Under the pieces are notes generated by a model. The model was not told the origin of the DNA, did no database searches, and worked only from the letters and a program-made list of their open reading frames with translations. Below are positions 47,640 to 58,460 of a stretch of 64,000 nucleotides of DNA, one piece after another; the stretch's first letter is position 1; each line of letters starts with the position of its first letter. The position numbers and the translations under genes were made by a program. This stretch comes from Eucommia ulmoides (Eukaryota > Streptophyta > Magnoliopsida > Garryales > Eucommiaceae), in the NCBI GenBank assembly GCA_016647705.1, contig CM028338.1:16575577-16639576 (forward strand), given 5' to 3'.

Positions 47640-48085
47640 TCCCACCGCCTAGGCAGTGAAGATGCTGAGAATGAAAAAAGGCTACTAACAGCCCACTGTC
47701 TTGGTAGGAAATTCCTTCGCCTAGGCAGAAACCCCAGTAGAATTATTTCCAAGTCCACCGCCTACTTCTTTGCCTAGGCGGTCACCAAACCTGCAAAGCC
47801 GGTACAAGTTCTGTAACTTGAAGGCTATTTTGGACTACTATGAAATCCAATTTTGGAAACACTCAAAACATGGAAGTTCTAGATCTGTTTCTTATATTTT
47901 CATAGGTTTTTGAATCACCTCAATCGAAGTTCAGATGAAAAAATTACAATCAAAACAAAATGCAAACCTACAGTTCATTCTCCTAGGCGAGAATTCCACC
48001 GCCTAAGCAAAAAAGCAGCAGAAAGTTAACCGACCTACCTCTGCCTAGGCGAAAAATCCTGCGCCTAGGCGAAAACCCCTAACAC
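47640..48085. repeat. Palindrome array in solo LTR M
   Basis: CCACCGCCTAGGCAGTGAA, TTCGCCTAGGCAGAAA and CGCCTAGGCGAAAA units, all with the CCTAGG core, in two clusters with a gap around 47790-47970. Confidence 0.82.
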
Positions 48086-48123
48086 AGCCTTAATATTTAT
48101 TAGATATTTTGAGATATTTTGGC

Positions 48124-48131
48124 TATAAATA
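48124..48131 (+). promoter_or_regulatory. TATA box in solo LTR M
   Basis: TATAAATA in TTGGCTATAAATATC, about 40 bp past the array. Confidence 0.6.
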
Positions 48132-48539
48132 TCATTCCCTCTCCCCTCCTTGTGAACCCCCCTGCCATTTGGGTACCTTTGGCGATATTTAGGCCTAGGT
48201 TTAGGAGTTTTAGAAGTGGAGCTCACATCCCAAAGTGGAGAAGACGGCGAATCGATCTTTGAGCTTTCTAAGCGGTTTATCTTCGGACGAGGCTAAGTTC
48301 TTCGATTGTTTTTCCTTATTTCTTTATCTTAGGATCATGTAAGAATGTTTAGCTTGTTATTTCATTATTTATGCAACTAAGGCTATATCTAAACATGGAT
48401 TATAGTAGGGATTAACACTATATTTATAAATACGTTGTTTGAATAATTTCGGTGTTTCATTTGTGATTGTTCTTCGTAGTTTGATTGTATTTATCATATT
48501 GTTTGTTTATCATACTTAGTTAGATAAATGGAGAATACA

Positions 48540-48960
48540 GGGTTTTGACAAACCCCGGATTCGGATTTGGATAAACAAACGCCACGATTATATAATCCGG
48601 TCGGGGTTTGGATCTTGGACAATCGATGACGTTGGGGTAGGACTCACGCTACCTAGGGTCATTAAGGCGTTGAGGAGGACTTCTTCGTTGATTCGAAGTT
48701 GCGTTATATCCCTCGTCTTACACTCAAAAAAAGTGGCGAGGAAGTTTTAAAACGGAGATTATCAATAGGATAAATACAACGTGACAATCCAATAACCTGG
48801 GAGGGAGTTGGATTGTGTGCAATCAATGACGCTGGGTGAGACTCACGTGACCTAGGGTCATTAAGACATTGAGGGGGACTTCTTTGTTGACTCGAAGTCA
48901 TGTATTCCCCCATCTTACACTCGGGAGAGGTGGCGGTGGAGTTTACGTACCGAGATTGTC
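48540..48960 (+). repeat. Tandem duplication in R/U5 of solo LTR M
   Basis: Two copies of about 200 bp, each with ACCTAGGGTCATTAAG and a CTTACACTC motif. The second is better conserved. Confidence 0.75.
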
Positions 48961-49288
48961 AAATAGGTCGAACACCGTAAACGTGAGTAAATCGAGATCG
49001 AACATGTATTTGTAAACACGTTAATCCTTAGGCAAATCTTCACCCTAAAACATATTAGTATATTAATGTAATTAATTTAGGTTATATTAGTATTAGTTTA
49101 ATTAATTAAATACATTTGTTTTTCACCTAGATAAAGTTAGGTCATGACAAACGCGGTATTCGATAGTAACGACACCAATCCCTGTGGATACGATAACCTG
49201 ATCTTTCACGATTACACTATACTAAAACTTTGACCTCGAACACTTGCGAGTAGTCATATACTTCGAGGGTGTAAATCATCGGCGTACA

Positions 49289-49660
49289 ATACTACAGACT
49301 TATATATAGACTATTTGAACACATGCATATGGCTTCATTGAACTATTGGTTTTTATTGAAATAAAGTTATTTGAAGTTGAGATATTTTCAGTTGTATTAG
49401 ATACATAACTTCCTTGTATCTCTTGTAGGAAACCCATTTCATGTAATGGCTAAAATTGATAAAAACACCTACAATCGATTCAAGTTAAAATTGAAGGGTA
49501 TGCAAACTGCAAAGCATAAACAAAACAAAAGCTGTGAGAGAGAGAGAGAGAGTACCAGTACAAATCGCGTCGGAGAAGGCAAGAGGCGACGTTAGGGTTG
49601 TAGGGGCTCGACACGGTTGAGCAGATCAGCCTTAGTGTGAGAACATGTGAAGTAAAGATC
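49289..49660. other. Right interior of L, no gene proven
   Basis: It contains a (GA)n run at about 49531-49552 and a moderately GC-rich stretch that looks like an untranslated leader on the minus strand. It could be a fragment of a host gene carried by L. I do not recognise it. Confidence 0.35.
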
Positions 49661-49895
49661 GGCCTTAGTGCTAGCCGATCAGCGGCAGGAGAGGAAGATG
49701 GAGATGGAAAAGAGTCGACGGAGAGGGAGATCGGGGTTAGTGCTAACAGATCGGTGGCAAAGCAAAGATCGACGGCGAGAGAAGGAAATAGAGATGGAAA
49801 AGAGTCGACGGAGAAGGAGATCGGCCTTAGTGCTAGCAGCGGTAAACCAAGATCGATATCTAGAGAGGGAGATAGAGATGGAGAACGGCGGAGAT
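49661..49895. repeat. Tandem repeat of about 115 bp in L
   Basis: Two to three copies built on GATCGGCCTTAGTGCTAG, GAGATGGAAAAGAGTCGACG and GAGAAGGAGATCGG. It is open in several frames on both strands, as expected of a repeat without stops. Confidence 0.8.
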
Positions 49896-50029
49896 GAGAG
49901 AGTCACGATTCGGAGGCGCTGATTTGAGATTTAGGAAATGGGAATAAATGTCAATGAAACCCTAGTGTACAAATGGGTATATATATTATTAGTAAATAAA
50001 TATTTTATTGTTCGCAAACATATAAATAA

Positions 50030-50215
50030 GCCCGCAAATAGGCTCGGCTCATTTTGGCTTTGTTCGCAAACAACAAACGAGTAGCTCGTGAACAAACTCG
50101 ACTCGGCTCGTTTATTAAACAAACATTTTTAGGAGCTCGAGCTCAGCTCATTTATTTTAATAAACAAGTTTGAATGAGCTTTGTTTTTAGTTGAGCCCGA
50201 GCTATTCATAAACAG
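50030..50215. repeat. Subterminal repeats, right end of L
   Basis: GGAGCTCGAGCTCAGCTCA and GAGTAGCTCGTGAAC-type repeats facing those at the left end. Confidence 0.75.
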
Positions 50216-50517
50216 TTCAGTTCGTTTACAGCCCTACCACCAAGTACATGAGCCGGTAAAGAGTCTTGTTGAAAGCTCGAGCTTTACAATGCCAAATGAT
50301 AGGTGTGATCTACCTACATATTTGCAAACTAGTTTTGTTAGTTTTAGAGTATTTTTATAGTTTATTTTATTACATTTTAATTAGTTTTTATTCTTTTGTA
50401 TAAATCAGGTGCGTGGGGTAAAAATGTATGAAATCGGAGCACAAACGATCAAATCGGACCAAGAACAATGGAAGAACGGTGTGAAATCAAGCATATAGGC
50501 ATAATTCTGAAAACCAG

Positions 50518-50692
50518 ACCACCGCCTAGGCGATCAATATGCAGGATGGACCAAAATATTATTGACATCCCACCGCCTAGGCAGTGAAAGAACAAGATGG
50601 TCCCTGATTCCACCGTTGACTTCACTACCTAGGCCGTGGCTTAACCGATATACCCACCGCCTAGGCAGTGATCCCACTGCCTAGGCCGTGAC
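50518..50692. repeat. Palindrome array in solo LTR N
   Basis: Units CCACCGCCTAGGCAGTGA, CACTACCTAGGCCGTGG and CACTGCCTAGGCCGTGA, all with the CCTAGG core. Confidence 0.82.
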
Positions 50693-51154
50693 TCTGCACA
50701 GCTGTTTTGATATTTTTAGATATTTTTGGGATATTTTACCTATTTAAACCCTTCATCTCCTCCTCTCTTCCAGTGGAATCACCCCCTAGGGCCCTTAGAC
50801 TATATTTTAGGGTGAGTTTGAGTGATTTTTGAGGGAGAGCTCTCAACCCGAGGAAGAAGATGAAGGAGGAAGTGAGTGGTGAACGGTTTTAGCACCAAAT
50901 CTTCGGATATCGGCTAAGTCGTTCGTTTTTTTTCTTTATTTTCTTCATTTCGGTAGTTGTTGAGCATGTTTACGTCATTTTTCATTGTATATATGGTTAT
51001 GGCCATTACCTAAACATAGGTTGTTTAGGGATTATTAATAAATTTATGAATACGTTGTTTAGTTGAGTTTGTGTTTCGTTTGCGGTTGTTCTTCAATGTT
51101 TGATTGTGTTTATCGTTCTTGTTTATTGATTATGCTTAGATTTATATATTGAGA

Positions 51155-51560
51155 ATTCGGGGTTTGACAAACCCGGATTCGGACTAGGGTTAACGAACGT
51201 CACAATCCAATAACCCGGGAGAGAGTTGGATTGTGTTCAATCGATGACGTTGTGGCAAGACTCACGTGACCTAGGGTCGTTAAGACGTTGAGGGGGACTT
51301 CTTCATTGACTCAAAGTCGCATATTCCTTCATCTTATACTCGGGAGAGGTGGTGAAGGAGTTTACGAACTGAGATTATCAATAGGGTAAACACAACGCGA
51401 TGATCCAATAACCCAGGAGAGAGTTGGATGGTGCGCAATCAATGACGCTGGGGAGAGACTCACACGACCTAGGGTCATTTTGACGTTGAGGGGGACTTCT
51501 TCGTTGATGCGAAGTTGCGTATTCCCTCGTCTTACACTCGGGAGAGGTGGCGGGAGAGTC
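51155..51560 (+). repeat. Tandem duplication in R/U5 of solo LTR N
   Basis: Two copies of about 200 bp, each running from an ATAACCCGGGAGAGAGTTGG-like block to ACTCGGGAGAGGTGG. Confidence 0.75.
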
Positions 51561-51911
51561 TATGAACTGAGATTGTTGGATAAGTCAAACGTCGTTAACA
51601 TAAACTAAAACGAGATTGAACACGTATTCATAAACGAAACTAATCCCTAGAAAATCTATTCTGTTAAAACTATCTCAATGTAGTATTAGTATAGTTAAAT
51701 TAGTATTTTAGTATTAGTATTTAATTAAATTACATTTTTAGCGCCTAGATAAAATTAGGTCATGACAGACACGGTATTCAATAGTAGCGACAACCAATCC
51801 CTATGCATACGATACCTGATATTTAAAAATGCATCATACTAAAACTTTGACCTCGTACACTTGCGTGTAGTCAATATGTGAGCATGTAATAAACGCTCGT
51901 CATACACCAAA

Positions 51912-52099
51912 TCTCGCCAATCTTGAGGTTGTTTTAAATCAAGACCCATACGTAGTGTTGTACGACACTTACTATGGTCGGAAGCTGCTCTTTGATGAGC
52001 CCTTCGTCGTGTCAAGCCGAAGACCTTAAATCAAGTGTTTCTTGGGAGGTAACCCAAGGTTTCAAAAATAAATTAGATTTATCACTGCCGACTTGATTC
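51912..52099 (+). pseudogene. End of K's short coding region
   Basis: An open stretch with NQDPYVVLYDTYYGRKLLFD and EPFVVSSRRP ends just before the shared GGAGGTAACCCAAG block. It is not similar to ORF3 of the other copies. I do not recognise the product. The same last block is present at the left end of D. Confidence 0.4.
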
Positions 52100-52135
52100 G
52101 GAGGCGAGATTCTCTCGCCTCCCAGGTACGTGTTC
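52100..52135 (+). other. Stem-loop before AGGTACGTGTT (K)
   Basis: GGAGGCGAGA pairs perfectly with TCTCGCCTCC around TTC, then CCAGGTACGTGTT. It is the counterpart of the stem-loop in D, with a compensatory pair change. Confidence 0.75.
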
Positions 52136-52256
52136 TAAACCCCGGTATTCATTATAATGCTATATGATTTTATTAGGATTGCTGATGGGTCAATGTGGAC
52201 ACTACCCGTGTTAAGTTCGGGGGTAACGTTTAGTATGTTATTATGTTGTTAGTTAT
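52136..52256 (+). other. Start of K's 3' noncoding region
   Basis: It holds TTAAGTTCGGGGGTAAC, the first polypurine-like motif, and ends with GTTAT, the left target duplication of P. Confidence 0.7.
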
Positions 52257-54363
52257 TGTTGATCCTAAGATTTTGATGAACAATTAAGTGTTGATGTTTT
52301 GGTGGAACTAATGTTTTAATTGAGTGTTTCAGTGATTTAAAGTTCCAGTGATGAAGATGCAAATTAAATGGATGCTAAACAATGATGTTGAAGATATTGA
52401 AGAATTAAGAGTTTGAAGAAATTAAGGAAAATAACCCAGGTAAATGATAACTCTTAATATCCCAATTAGGAACATACGCATGGTACAAAAAGTATTTATT
52501 ATTTTTGTGTGTTTTGATTAAGTGAAATTATTTGCTCCAATATGTGATTTGAAAAGAAATATGTTTAAATGACTAAAATAGAATATAAAAAGATTAGTGG
52601 AGCTTATTTAGAAGGAAAAAAATGGTTAAAGGGGCGAAAACGTAAAAAGGAATAAGTTAAAAACGAGTTCATAATAGAGATCCAGAAGATGTAAGTCAAC
52701 TGATGAGTCGACCGGACCAAGCAGCTGTAACTCCCTGTATCTCTAAGTCAACAGGCAGGTCGACCGGCCAAGAGGAGCTGAACTCTTTGTATCTCTAAGT
52801 CGACCAGTAGGTCGACCGGTGGAGGAAAAATGAACTCTTTGAATCTACAAGTCGACAGACAGGTCGACCGATGAACTCCCTTGGCCATAACTTGAATCTA
52901 CCAGTCGACTGGTCGGTCGACTAGATGCGCTGTTTCAAGAAATTGTTTGTTCCGAGATTATATCTAAAAGTAGCCGTTTTTAGTTAGGATTTGAGAGAGA
53001 TTTTGGGGATATTTTTATATTTAAGATATGCTTCACCTGAAATATAAATCCTATTGATTTGGTTCATTAATTTTTAATGTTTCTTAAATTGGTACGTAAA
53101 ATTGTTTCTATTTTATCTAATTGAGTTTGGAAAATATTTGGGGGACTTAATTGAAAGATTTCAAAGCTGTTATTAAGTGAATTGAACCAAAATGAAATCA
53201 TTATGATATAAGGGGTCTATAAGTGCTATTAATTGTCATGACACATGTGAACTAACCGTTAGAAGGCTGTTTTCATTCTCCCTTAAATAGACCTACGAAT
53301 TTCTTATATAATCAAGGAAGAGAAATCATATCATATCATAAGAGTGAGCTTTTCTAAAAGTTATCTTTCTAAGAGTTTGTGAGCTATTCTAAGAGTGATC
53401 TTGAGAATCAATTACGATTAATCTTTGCTGCTACCGGATTTAAAGTTACATCGATCTATTTATTCTTTCTGTGGATTCCGGGTAAGATATTTCCAATTAT
53501 ATTCTATCATTGCATTACTTGTTTATATTTTAAAAATTGATCTTAGAAATTGTTTCTGATTTTTATTGAAGAAAAATATTTTACAAACAATTTCTTGAAT
53601 CTGATTACGTGCTCAAATTTGTTATCCATATCTTGTTAAAATCAGATTTTCTATCTCACATTTTTCTATCACTAGTTGGGATATTAATTGAGTTATTATT
53701 CATCTGGGGTGGTAGAAGCTCCAAGTGAGATTTTCTGCTTATCAATTTGTATTGGTGAGTAATGTGATGGGTTAAATACTATTGGGGGTATTTAATCAGG
53801 GGTAGCCAGTTTTCAGTCTCTTCCTGTAAAGAGATTGAGGTAGTGATTCTTCCTAGATAGAATTGCGTTTTGAGTTAAATTTGTGGCGGTTCAACCTTTA
53901 CCGGGTAAAAGGATATTTGGAGTGATTGGTGAGATTTTGATTCTTTGGCCTTAGTGTTAAAATGAATTAGGTTATTCTTTAGCCTGTAAAAAGTAGAAGT
54001 TCTTCCTTAGCCTTCGAAAAGGATATTGTAAAGGTTGATTTTGAGCCTGTAAAAGAATTAGTGTGAGGGTTTGGTTCCTACCTTTAAAGGAATTTTGACT
54101 ATTAGTAGGTGCGAATCTCCGTGGGGATCGGAGGACTGGACTAGCCAAGAGTAGTTTGGTGAACCAGGATATATCTTGGTGTGCTGCAATATTTACTCTA
54201 CTATTTTTGTTGTTTGGGTGTGCACTTAATTAATTATTTAATTATGCTATGATATAAAGATAATAATTAATTTAGGATTAAAATTAATTATTTGATTTAT
54301 TCAAGTTTTATTCTGAAAATTACCCAATTCACTCCCCCTCTTGGGAATTCCACTAGGCTGACA
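52257..54363 (+). mobile_element. Copia-like solo LTR P
   Basis: It starts TGTTGATCCTAAGATTTTGA and ends CACTAGGCTGACA, 2107 bp, flanked by perfect 5-bp duplications GTTAT (52252-52256 and 54364-54368). The start and the CACTCCCCCTCTTGG near the end resemble LTRs of Copia elements (Sire or Tork type). No coding region. An array of GTCGACC palindromes stands at 52695-52925, ahead of a CTTAAATAGACC TATA-like box near 53283. It could instead be another LTR family, as the class is judged from the ends alone. Confidence 0.8.
52695..52925. repeat. GTCGACC palindrome array in P
   Basis: Four to five units of about 55 bp built on TCTAAGTCGACCAGTAGG and TCGACCGG, plus CCAGTCGACTGGTCGGTCG. Each unit is an imperfect inverted repeat. 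Confidence 0.8.
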
Positions 54364-54368
54364 GTTAT

Positions 54369-55676
54369 GATGTATTGTTTTTATTGTATACATGTTTGTT
54401 TAGGATAGTTTTTATTCATGTGCTAAGTTTTGTACTTCATCTAGGACATTACCCGATGATGAGTCTGTCCCCTAGTTGTTTATTGAGGTCGAGCGTAATG
54501 CTCATTAATGTGTGTTCTATGTGCTTGACGTCCCGTTTTAGTAAATGTTATTGTGGATCCTAATTGCACAAGCACATAAACTCAATGTATAACTATCTAA
54601 CTGATTTGACGTCGATTATCCGTTAACCAAGTTCATGATAATAAGGATTCTAAAACCTGATATAGGGGAAATTCGAGGCGAAATCCTAGGTAAAAAGATC
54701 AGGAGATATGATTTAGGCATATATTTTGATCGCTTGAGCCTTTGAAGACTACTATGTTATATGTTTATCCCTCGTTACCATGTCGAATCTGGAAAACTGT
54801 TTCAATTCTAAACACATAACAAATACCCTGGCTAATAAAACTTATTTCTAAACTTATCGTTAAGCCGAAGGTATAATTTGAGTGAATCAAGTTAGCATTC
54901 GTTATGCTACTTGTAGTGAGCGATTGGGTTTAGGGAGAACTTTTCATTGGTTCGGTATTCGAGTACTTACTTGTCATTTTTCTTTCATTTTAACTACACC
55001 CATGAAATTGTAATAATCGAATAAGTTTGGGGGTGTGGTTTACGAAAAAAAAAAAAAGACATGTACATATCGTTCTATTTCGGTTTCTTTTGACAAGTGA
55101 GTATGAAGTTCTTCAATGTCTGTTTATGGTTGTTTCAATTTGATCGTTGGGGGTTCGAGAATGATTGAGTTCCATGAATGTGCCTCGGGTATCGTTAAGT
55201 TAACAACGTTAACCTATTTTCTATTCCTGATATACCTTTGGCCAAATGTTCCAAAAATCGAACCATGTAATATTGATCTTTTTGAATTTCTTAGCCTACA
55301 ATAGTAGAGAATGGAACCCTATTAGGCATATGGATTTCCTATACCTTATTCGTTTTAGTCATGTGCTTTATTGGTGGATAATCCAATCCGATCAGTGGAT
55401 ATTTATATACTTGCATTTTCGCACACACACTTGAACAGGATCTAGAATGGCGCTTACTATTATTCAATGTTGAAATTCTAAAACACCACATGGTGTGTTT
55501 TATTCTCGAACTTGATAGGATTGGGGGACAGTTAGATGAAATTCAAAACTTGCACATTATTGTCTTTTTGTGTTTTCCAGTTTTAGTATTTAAATTTCGT
55601 AATTAGTTGTTGTAGTTTCTTTTATTGTGTGGGTGTTTTGCACGAAGACTAGCAAAATTCCATGTTTGAGGGTATT
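54369..55676 (+). other. 3' noncoding region and polypurine tract of K
   Basis: No gene seen. It is collinear with D's 3' region. AAGTTTGGGGGTGTGG lies near 55024, and the tract at the LTR is ATGTTTGAGGGTATT. Confidence 0.75.
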
Positions 55677-55894
55677 TGATAGGTGTAATTTATCTATTTA
55701 TTCCTAAGTCAATTTTGGTAATTTTCGAGTATTTTTATAGCATTTTAATATGTTTTAATACGTTTTTATGTATTTCGTATAAATCAGGTGTTTGGGACGA
55801 AAAGGAGCTAAAACGGTTGAAAATCAAGCTAATAGGTGGAATCGCAGTGGAAGAACGGTGGAAATTTGAGCAAAAAGGCCAAACCTGCAACTGC

Positions 55895-56015
55895 AACGCA
55901 CCGCTGCAGTGGTGGAATAACAGGATGCTTACTGATGAATCATCGCTGCAGCGATCAAGTCACTGCTACAGCGGTGACCACTACCGACATACCCACCACT
56001 GCAGTGGTGACTCCT
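55895..56015. repeat. Palindrome array in 3' LTR of K
   Basis: CACCGCTGCAGTGGTGG, CATCGCTGCAGCGATCA, CACTGCTACAGCGGTGA and CACCACTGCAGTGGTGA. The CTGCAG core differs from the CCTAGG of B, C, M and N. The 5' LTR fragment has the same core near 44520. Confidence 0.85.
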
Positions 56016-56459
56016 GCGCCCGTAAAGTGCATTTTTTAGATATTTTTGTTCCCATATCCTTTCTCTCTCTCTCATTTTTGGCTAATAGACCTCATTAAAC
56101 ATTAGAGGTATAGGCTAGAGAGGTTTTTGGGAGAGCTCAACCAAACCAAAGAAGAAGAACACCAAGCGAAGAAGGAGCGCTCTCGGAATGGTTTTACCGT
56201 TGAATCTTCGGATAACGGCTAAGTTCATTCGTTTCTTTCTTTATTTCTTAACTTTGGTAGTTTTTTTGAGTATTTTTTGCTCATTTAGCATTGTATATAC
56301 AGTTACGGCCATTGGCTAAACATGGATTATCTATGGGATTAATATAATTTATGAAAATATCGTTTGTTTGAATTGTGTTTCTTTAATGGCTGTTCTTCGC
56401 TATTTGATTATGTTTATCGTTCTTGTATTTCTATTATATGCTTGTTTAGATATATTGAA

Positions 56460-57360
56460 AAATTGGGATTTGACACTCGGGAGAGGTAACCCTGGATCGG
56501 ACTAGGGTTTAAACACAGCGCGATGATCTAATAACCCGGAAAGGAGTTAGAAAGTGTACAATCCATGACGTTGGGGCGAGACTCATGTGACTACGTGTTC
56601 TAAAAAACACTAGAAGAGGACTTCGACATTAACACGAAGTCACATATTCATTCACTTTACACTTGGGAGAGGGAGTGAATAAGTTTACGATACTTAGATT
56701 GATAGATAGGATGAACGAAACCAAACACGTTTAAGTGGACGAAGTTAATCCCTAGGTAATAATTTTCCTTAAACATCATACCACTATATTAGTATATTAG
56801 ATTAATTAGTTTAATTAGATAATTAATTTAGTATATTTTTATAAAAACTATATTTTTATCGCCTAGATAAAGTTAGGTTATGATAATCGTGGTACTCAAC
56901 CACCGCCTTGAATTCGGACTAGGGTTTAAACACAATGCGACGATCTAATAACCTGAGAAGGAGTTAGGAAGTGTACAATCAATGACGTTGGGGCGAGACT
57001 CATGTGACTGTGTTCTAAAAAATGCCGGAGAGGGATTTCGACGTTAACGCGAAGTCACATATTCCTTCACTTTACACTCGAGAGAGGGAGTGAATAAGTT
57101 TACGATACTGAGGTTGTCGGATCGGTTAAATACCATTATTGTTAACTAAATGAAATCAAACACGTTTAAGTAAATGAAGTTAATCCCTAAATAATTCATT
57201 CCCCTAAACGTCTCAATATAGTATAAATAGTTTAATTAAATTAATTAGTATTTTAGTTTAGTATTTATATTTATAAACAAAACATATTTTTATCACCTAA
57301 ATAAAATTAGGTTATGATAATTTTGGTACTCAATGATAATCACAATCAATCCCTGTGGAT
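56460..57360 (+). repeat. Tandem duplication in 3' LTR of K
   Basis: Two copies of the TCGGACTAGGGTTTAAACAC block through to the TTAGGTTATGATAAT block. The 5' LTR has a single copy. Confidence 0.8.
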
Positions 57361-57530
57361 ACGACAACCCTTACACTTCCTATTATACTAAAACTTGACC
57401 TATACATTTGCGGTAAAAGTAGCGACATAATCCCTATGGATACGACAACCCTAACTCTTCCAATCTATACTAAAACTTGACCCGTACACTTGCGGTAAAA
57501 GTAGCGACATATTCATGCGCTACCACTTAC

Positions 57531-58140
57531 CATCCCCAAACAAACGGTGAAGCTAAAGATTCCAATAGGGAGATCAAATAGATTCTAGAGAAGACGGTTC
57601 ACTCCAACCAAAAAGATTGGGCCATGAAACTAGACAATGCATTGTGGGCCTACCGCACTATGTTAAAAACACCGATCGAAATGTCTCCATATCGGTTGGT
57701 GTTCGAAAAAACATGCCACTTACCGATTGAGGTTGAACGCCGTGCCTATTGGGCAATTAAGAAGCTAAATTTCAATCTCAATGCTTCGGGGAAACAACGT
57801 CTCCTACAACTCAATGAGCTAGAGGAATTTCGAATTTAGGCATATGAGAATGCTAAGTTATACAAGGAGAAAACCAATAGATGCCACAACAAGCACATTG
57901 TTAGGAGAAAATTCAGCCCGGGACAACAAGTGTTACTTTTCAACTCTCAGCTGAGACTTTTTCTCGAAAAACTGAAGTCCCGGTGGTCTGGACCATTCCG
58001 GATTAAACAAGTATTTCCATTCAGTGCTGTTAAATTGGAAGGTGATGATTGATGGATTTTTTTAGTTAACAGGGAAAGAATCAACCATTATTATGGAAAT
58101 AAAGAGAGAGTTGTGGAGAGTATCTCCCTCGTTGATAATT
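57531..58140 (+). pseudogene. Integrase C-terminal part of Q
   Basis: Forward match to the integrase tails of B and [41 protein letters not shown] and [20 protein letters not shown], then a SRWSGPFRIKQVFPF block. It is part of a broken pol. It begins at the K junction just after the YHP motif. Confidence 0.88.
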
Positions 58141-58399
58141 GATGCAGGTCGTTGTTGAGTCCAGCTAGGGATGTTAAATTTAGTGCATTTTTTGAAATGT
58201 AACCCACGGGAATGGTTCTCACCTATTTTAAAAAAAAAAAATGGGGGTTCAGTGATTGCGGTGCAAGTTTGTTGTGTAAATGGAGGAGCACAGACATTCG
58301 AGGATGTTGAGTAAATATGGAACGAGAAGAAATAGCGGCACGGCAAAGAAACAGTAACCTACCATTCAAAATTCCAACCAAAATAGAGCTAAGACCTAC

Positions 58400-58460
58400 T
58401 AGCCTTAGCACGCTGCAGCGCGCAATTAGCACGCTGCAGCGCAACCATCAGTGCCCGTTT
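58400..58460. repeat. Palindrome array in internal spacer of Q
   Basis: AGCACGCTGCAGCGCGCAAT, then AGCACGCTGCAGCGCAACC. The CTGCAG core with GCGC arms is also what Q's LTR carries. Confidence 0.8.

Larger units (their letters stand above)
47419..49288 (+). mobile_element. Solo LTR M (Athila-like) inside L
   Basis: It starts TGATAGGTGTTATCTACCTA and ends ATCGGCGTACA, 1.87 kb, flanked by ATACC and ATACT (one difference). It has a palindrome array, a TATA box and a duplicated R/U5 segment (about 48540-48960). It belongs with H and N by its start (ATCTACCTACATATTTCC) and its GTACA-type end. Confidence 0.9.
46534..50238. mobile_element. hAT-like DNA transposon L, non-autonomous
   Basis: It is flanked by an 8-bp duplication ACCAAGTA (46526-46533 and 50239-50246), as expected for hAT. 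The right end reads on the minus strand TAGGGCTGTAAACGAACTG. The left end has the weaker counterpart TTTAAACGATCCGAGC about 30 bp inside. Both subterminal zones are rich in GAGCTCGAGCTCG-type repeats. I see no transposase. A purine-rich repeat lies at 47108-47245, and a tandem repeat near the right end. Without solo LTR M it is about 1.83 kb. Confidence 0.68.
50297..51906 (+). mobile_element. Solo LTR N (Athila-like)
   Basis: It starts TGATAGGTGTGATCTACC and ends CTCGTCATACA, 1610 bp, with perfect 5-bp duplications CCAAA (50292-50296 and 51907-51911). It has a palindrome array, CTATTTAAACCC as the TATA region, and an R/U5 duplication at about 51155-51560. It is the clearest member of the H-M-N subfamily. 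Confidence 0.95.
44498..57525 (+). mobile_element. Athila-like element K, short-coding
   Basis: Plus-strand fossil. It has the end of the 5' LTR (the start lies beyond E), a tRNA-Asp-type primer site, a gag-like segment, a short unknown coding stretch, 3' noncoding region and a 3' LTR. I find no protease, RT or integrase between the LTRs once the later insertions L, N and P are set aside, so K looks non-autonomous. It sits in Q's integrase. The right flank is CTTAC. D shares its 3' region. Confidence 0.85.
55677..57525 (+). repeat. 3' LTR of K
   Basis: TGATAGGTGTAATTTATC start, ATGCGCTACCA end, 1.85 kb. It is longer than its 5' partner's equivalent because of a tandem duplication of about 430 bp (56460-57360) and a second one of about 80 bp near the end (57365-57525). 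Confidence 0.88.

Noticed and set aside
49637-49922. Overlapping frames on both strands of a GC-rich stretch
   Set aside because: Open on several frames because of a 115-bp tandem repeat. No protein similarity, so not called as a gene.
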